This document shows positions 62,549-64,000 of a DNA stretch of 64,000 bases, one piece after another. The notes beneath the pieces are model-generated. The model searched no databases. It had not been told where the DNA came from and saw only the letters and a list, made by a program, of their open reading frames with translations. The stretch spans positions 2,666,001 to 2,730,000 of the forward strand of contig NZ_CP013187.1 in assembly GCF_001444405.1 (NCBI RefSeq), in the 5' to 3' direction. The translations under genes and the position numbers were made by a program. The first letter of the stretch is position 1, and the number at the start of each line of letters is the position of its first letter. This DNA is from Pseudoalteromonas phenolica (GTDB taxonomy: Bacteria > Pseudomonadota > Gammaproteobacteria > Enterobacterales > Alteromonadaceae).

Positions 62549-63403
62549 ATGATAGATATTGATGATTCAGTGCTTAAAGACATTAAATCTGGTTTTAATC
62601 TTCCACCTAAACCAGAACTGCTGACTCAGCTTCAGCAAACGCTCAAAGATCCAGAGCCTGATTTGAATGACATCGCAAATTTAATCTCAACCGACGTTGC
62701 GACTTCAGCAGCCGTGTTAAAAGTTATTAACTCACCAAGCTATGGCCTGGCCAGAACCATTACTGATATTCGTCAAGCTGTCATGTTCTTAGGTTTAAAC
62801 AGCATTGCTACGCTCGTAAGCGGTTTCTTACTAAAACAAGCGTTCGACCAAAAAAGCTGTTGTATTAAACTAGAACGCTTTTGGGATACGGCGACAGAAA
62901 TTGCTGATGTCGCAACATTAATTGGCAAGAAGATAAAATCTAAGGTGCCTACCGAAAACCTACATATGCTGGGGTTATTTCATGATGCGGGCATCCCTGC
63001 GCTTGCCGTAAAATATAGCGACTATGTAAAAGTACTTGGCGCCGCCAACCGAGATTATGATAAAAACCTAGTGCAACACGAAGAAGAAGCATACAAAACC
63101 AATCATGCAGTGATTGGGTATTTTTTAGCAAACAGTTGGCATCTGCCCAAGAGCACTTGTCAGCTTATTTTGCGCCATCACGATGCTGAATACTTCTCAG
63201 AAAAGCATACTGACGAAGAACATATGACCCTCGCCACTCTCAAGATGGCAGAGAACCTTGTTCACACCCAAAAACGCTTTATTGCCGACCCAGATTGGCC
63301 ATTCATTAAAGATAAGGTTTTAAAAGCACTTGAGTTAGAGGAAGATGATTATCAAGACATCAAAGAGGATGTCGAAGATTATTTTCAAGAAAAGTTTGGT
63401 TAA
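62549..63403 (+). CDS. HDOD-domain protein
   Basis: 284 residues, one HDOD domain over about residues 15-215 (NLPPKPELLTQLQQTLKDPEPDLNDIANLISTD, split at residue ~33; AAVLKVINSPSYGLARTITDIRQAVMFLG; HMLGLFHDAGIPAL; QLILRHHDA). HDOD proteins are HD-related signalling domains, usually without phosphodiesterase activity. The C-terminal tail is acidic. No other domain is fused. AAAGGGA precedes the ATG. Confidence 0.9.
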   Translation: MIDIDDSVLKDIKSGFNLPPKPELLTQLQQTLKDPEPDLNDIANLISTDVATSAAVLKVINSPSYGLARTITDIRQAVMFLGLNSIATLVSGFLLKQAFDQKSCCIKLERFWDTATEIADVATLIGKKIKSKVPTENLHMLGLFHDAGIPALAVKYSDYVKVLGAANRDYDKNLVQHEEEAYKTNHAVIGYFLANSWHLPKSTCQLILRHHDAEYFSEKHTDEEHMTLATLKMAENLVHTQKRFIADPDWPFIKDKVLKALELEEDDYQDIKEDVEDYFQEKFG

Positions 63404-63594
63404 TACCCGCACTATACTCAGTATTTCGTAAAATCAGAGCTGACAATCAAGTTGGCTCTACTCTTCGTTTTTCCATTTATTAAATTCATTTAACCATAAC
63501 ATTAGCCGTTTTATCCCAACAAGGTTTCCTACTACCATAAAAATATGTATATTGTATTCAATATTTATTATTGAGTAGATAACAATGAAAATAA

Positions 63595-64000
63595 GAGCGC
63601 TTGCATTAGCTACCAGTGTTGCACTTGGCCTTGTTGGCTGTAATACCCTTGATACCAAAAACACATCAGATGAATCAAAAACGCCTATTATCGTCGTAAG
63701 TGATGAAGCCCAAGTTGCGGTGCAAAACATTGTTAACGCCGAGCTTGATACTTTGTGGAGCACTCAATTTGATCATCACCAAGCCGGTTTATTGCTCGCA
63801 GTTTCAGAAGCCATTCATGAAGAAGTAAAACAACATGGCTTAACAAGCCAAAAATTAGAGCGCTTAACCTATTATCTTCGTATTTTTAGCAGCTTTGGCC
63901 CTGCTAAAGACTGGCAAGCAGGCACTGCTGAATCTTTAAACCAAGCCTTACTTGCCATTGCTGAGCATAATGATTTTTACACCATCAACGAGACGGTTGC
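63595..64000 (+). CDS. Probable M9-family collagenase-like lipoprotein, N-terminal part (runs off the window)
   Basis: The frame starts at ATG 63595 and is open to the window end (135 codons seen). It opens with a lipoprotein signal (MKIRALALATSVALGLVGC; Cys19). The segment DTLWSTQFDHHQAGLLLAVSEAI and KLERLTYYLRIFSSFGP, with LLAIAEHNDFY later, resemble the N-terminal domain of Vibrio-type (M9A) collagenases. The catalytic HEYTH-type part would lie outside the window, so the activity is not verified. Confidence 0.6.

Overview
The window looks like chromosome of a marine gammaproteobacterium of the Alteromonadales, most likely Pseudoalteromonas. This rests on gene content and order (pgsA-uvrC-uvrY beside a Gly/Cys/Leu tRNA cluster, tamA-tamB, dapB-carA-carB-greA, pheS-pheT-ihfA, hda), moderate-to-low GC, a large TonB-dependent receptor and a DUF5916 outer-membrane protein. 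The genus is inferred from overall resemblance; no search was run.

Layout. 1-8.2 kb: the 3' end of queF, a periplasmic cyclophilin lipoprotein, an SBP-like protein overlapping tamB, tamA-tamB, and an RraB-family gene. 8.3-9.7 kb: an expanded array of 11 tRNA genes (6 Gly, 3 Leu, 2 Cys) with three decayed tRNA-Gly halves, behind a stable-RNA-type promoter. 9.8-13 kb: pgsA, uvrC, uvrY. 13-20 kb: an amino-acid/cation symporter with an altered substrate site, a DUF5916 protein, cysK, a solute-binding protein and a Tim44-like protein. 20-29.5 kb: ihfA-pheT-pheS, hda-DUF2066, a GGDEF cyclase, glyoxalase I, an unrecognised gene, greA. 29.6-38 kb: carB-carA with a hairpin terminator in the carA leader, dapB, an NhaC-type antiporter and a Tsx-like channel.

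38.2-60.7 kb is an accessory L-fucose utilisation island. It has FucP permease, an RraA-family protein, an IclR regulator, a GH29 alpha-L-fucosidase, two convergent paralogous secreted enzymes of distant GH29-like type with extra beta-sandwich modules, a TonB-dependent receptor, and a tightly overlapping catabolic operon. That operon encodes a split UxaA-type dehydratase, an aldo/keto reductase, a lactonase, an SDR, a mutarotase, an FAH hydrolase and an FMN lactate dehydrogenase. The predicted route is non-phosphorylative: L-fucose > lactone > L-fuconate > 2-keto-3-deoxy-L-fuconate > 2,4-diketo acid > pyruvate + L-lactate, with the lactate then oxidised to pyruvate. No fucI/fucK/fucA genes and no sulfatase were seen. 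A related AT-rich motif sits before the GH29 gene, both paralogous enzymes, the receptor and the catabolic operon, and a weaker match precedes rraA/fucP. It is a candidate IclR operator. 60.8-64 kb: an AbgT transporter, an HDOD protein, and the start of a probable M9 collagenase lipoprotein.

Two families of non-coding dispersed repeats occur. One is a ~200-bp element with terminal inverted repeats: two full copies, one ends-only copy and one possible remnant. The other is a ~177-bp element with two direct copies inside the fucose island.
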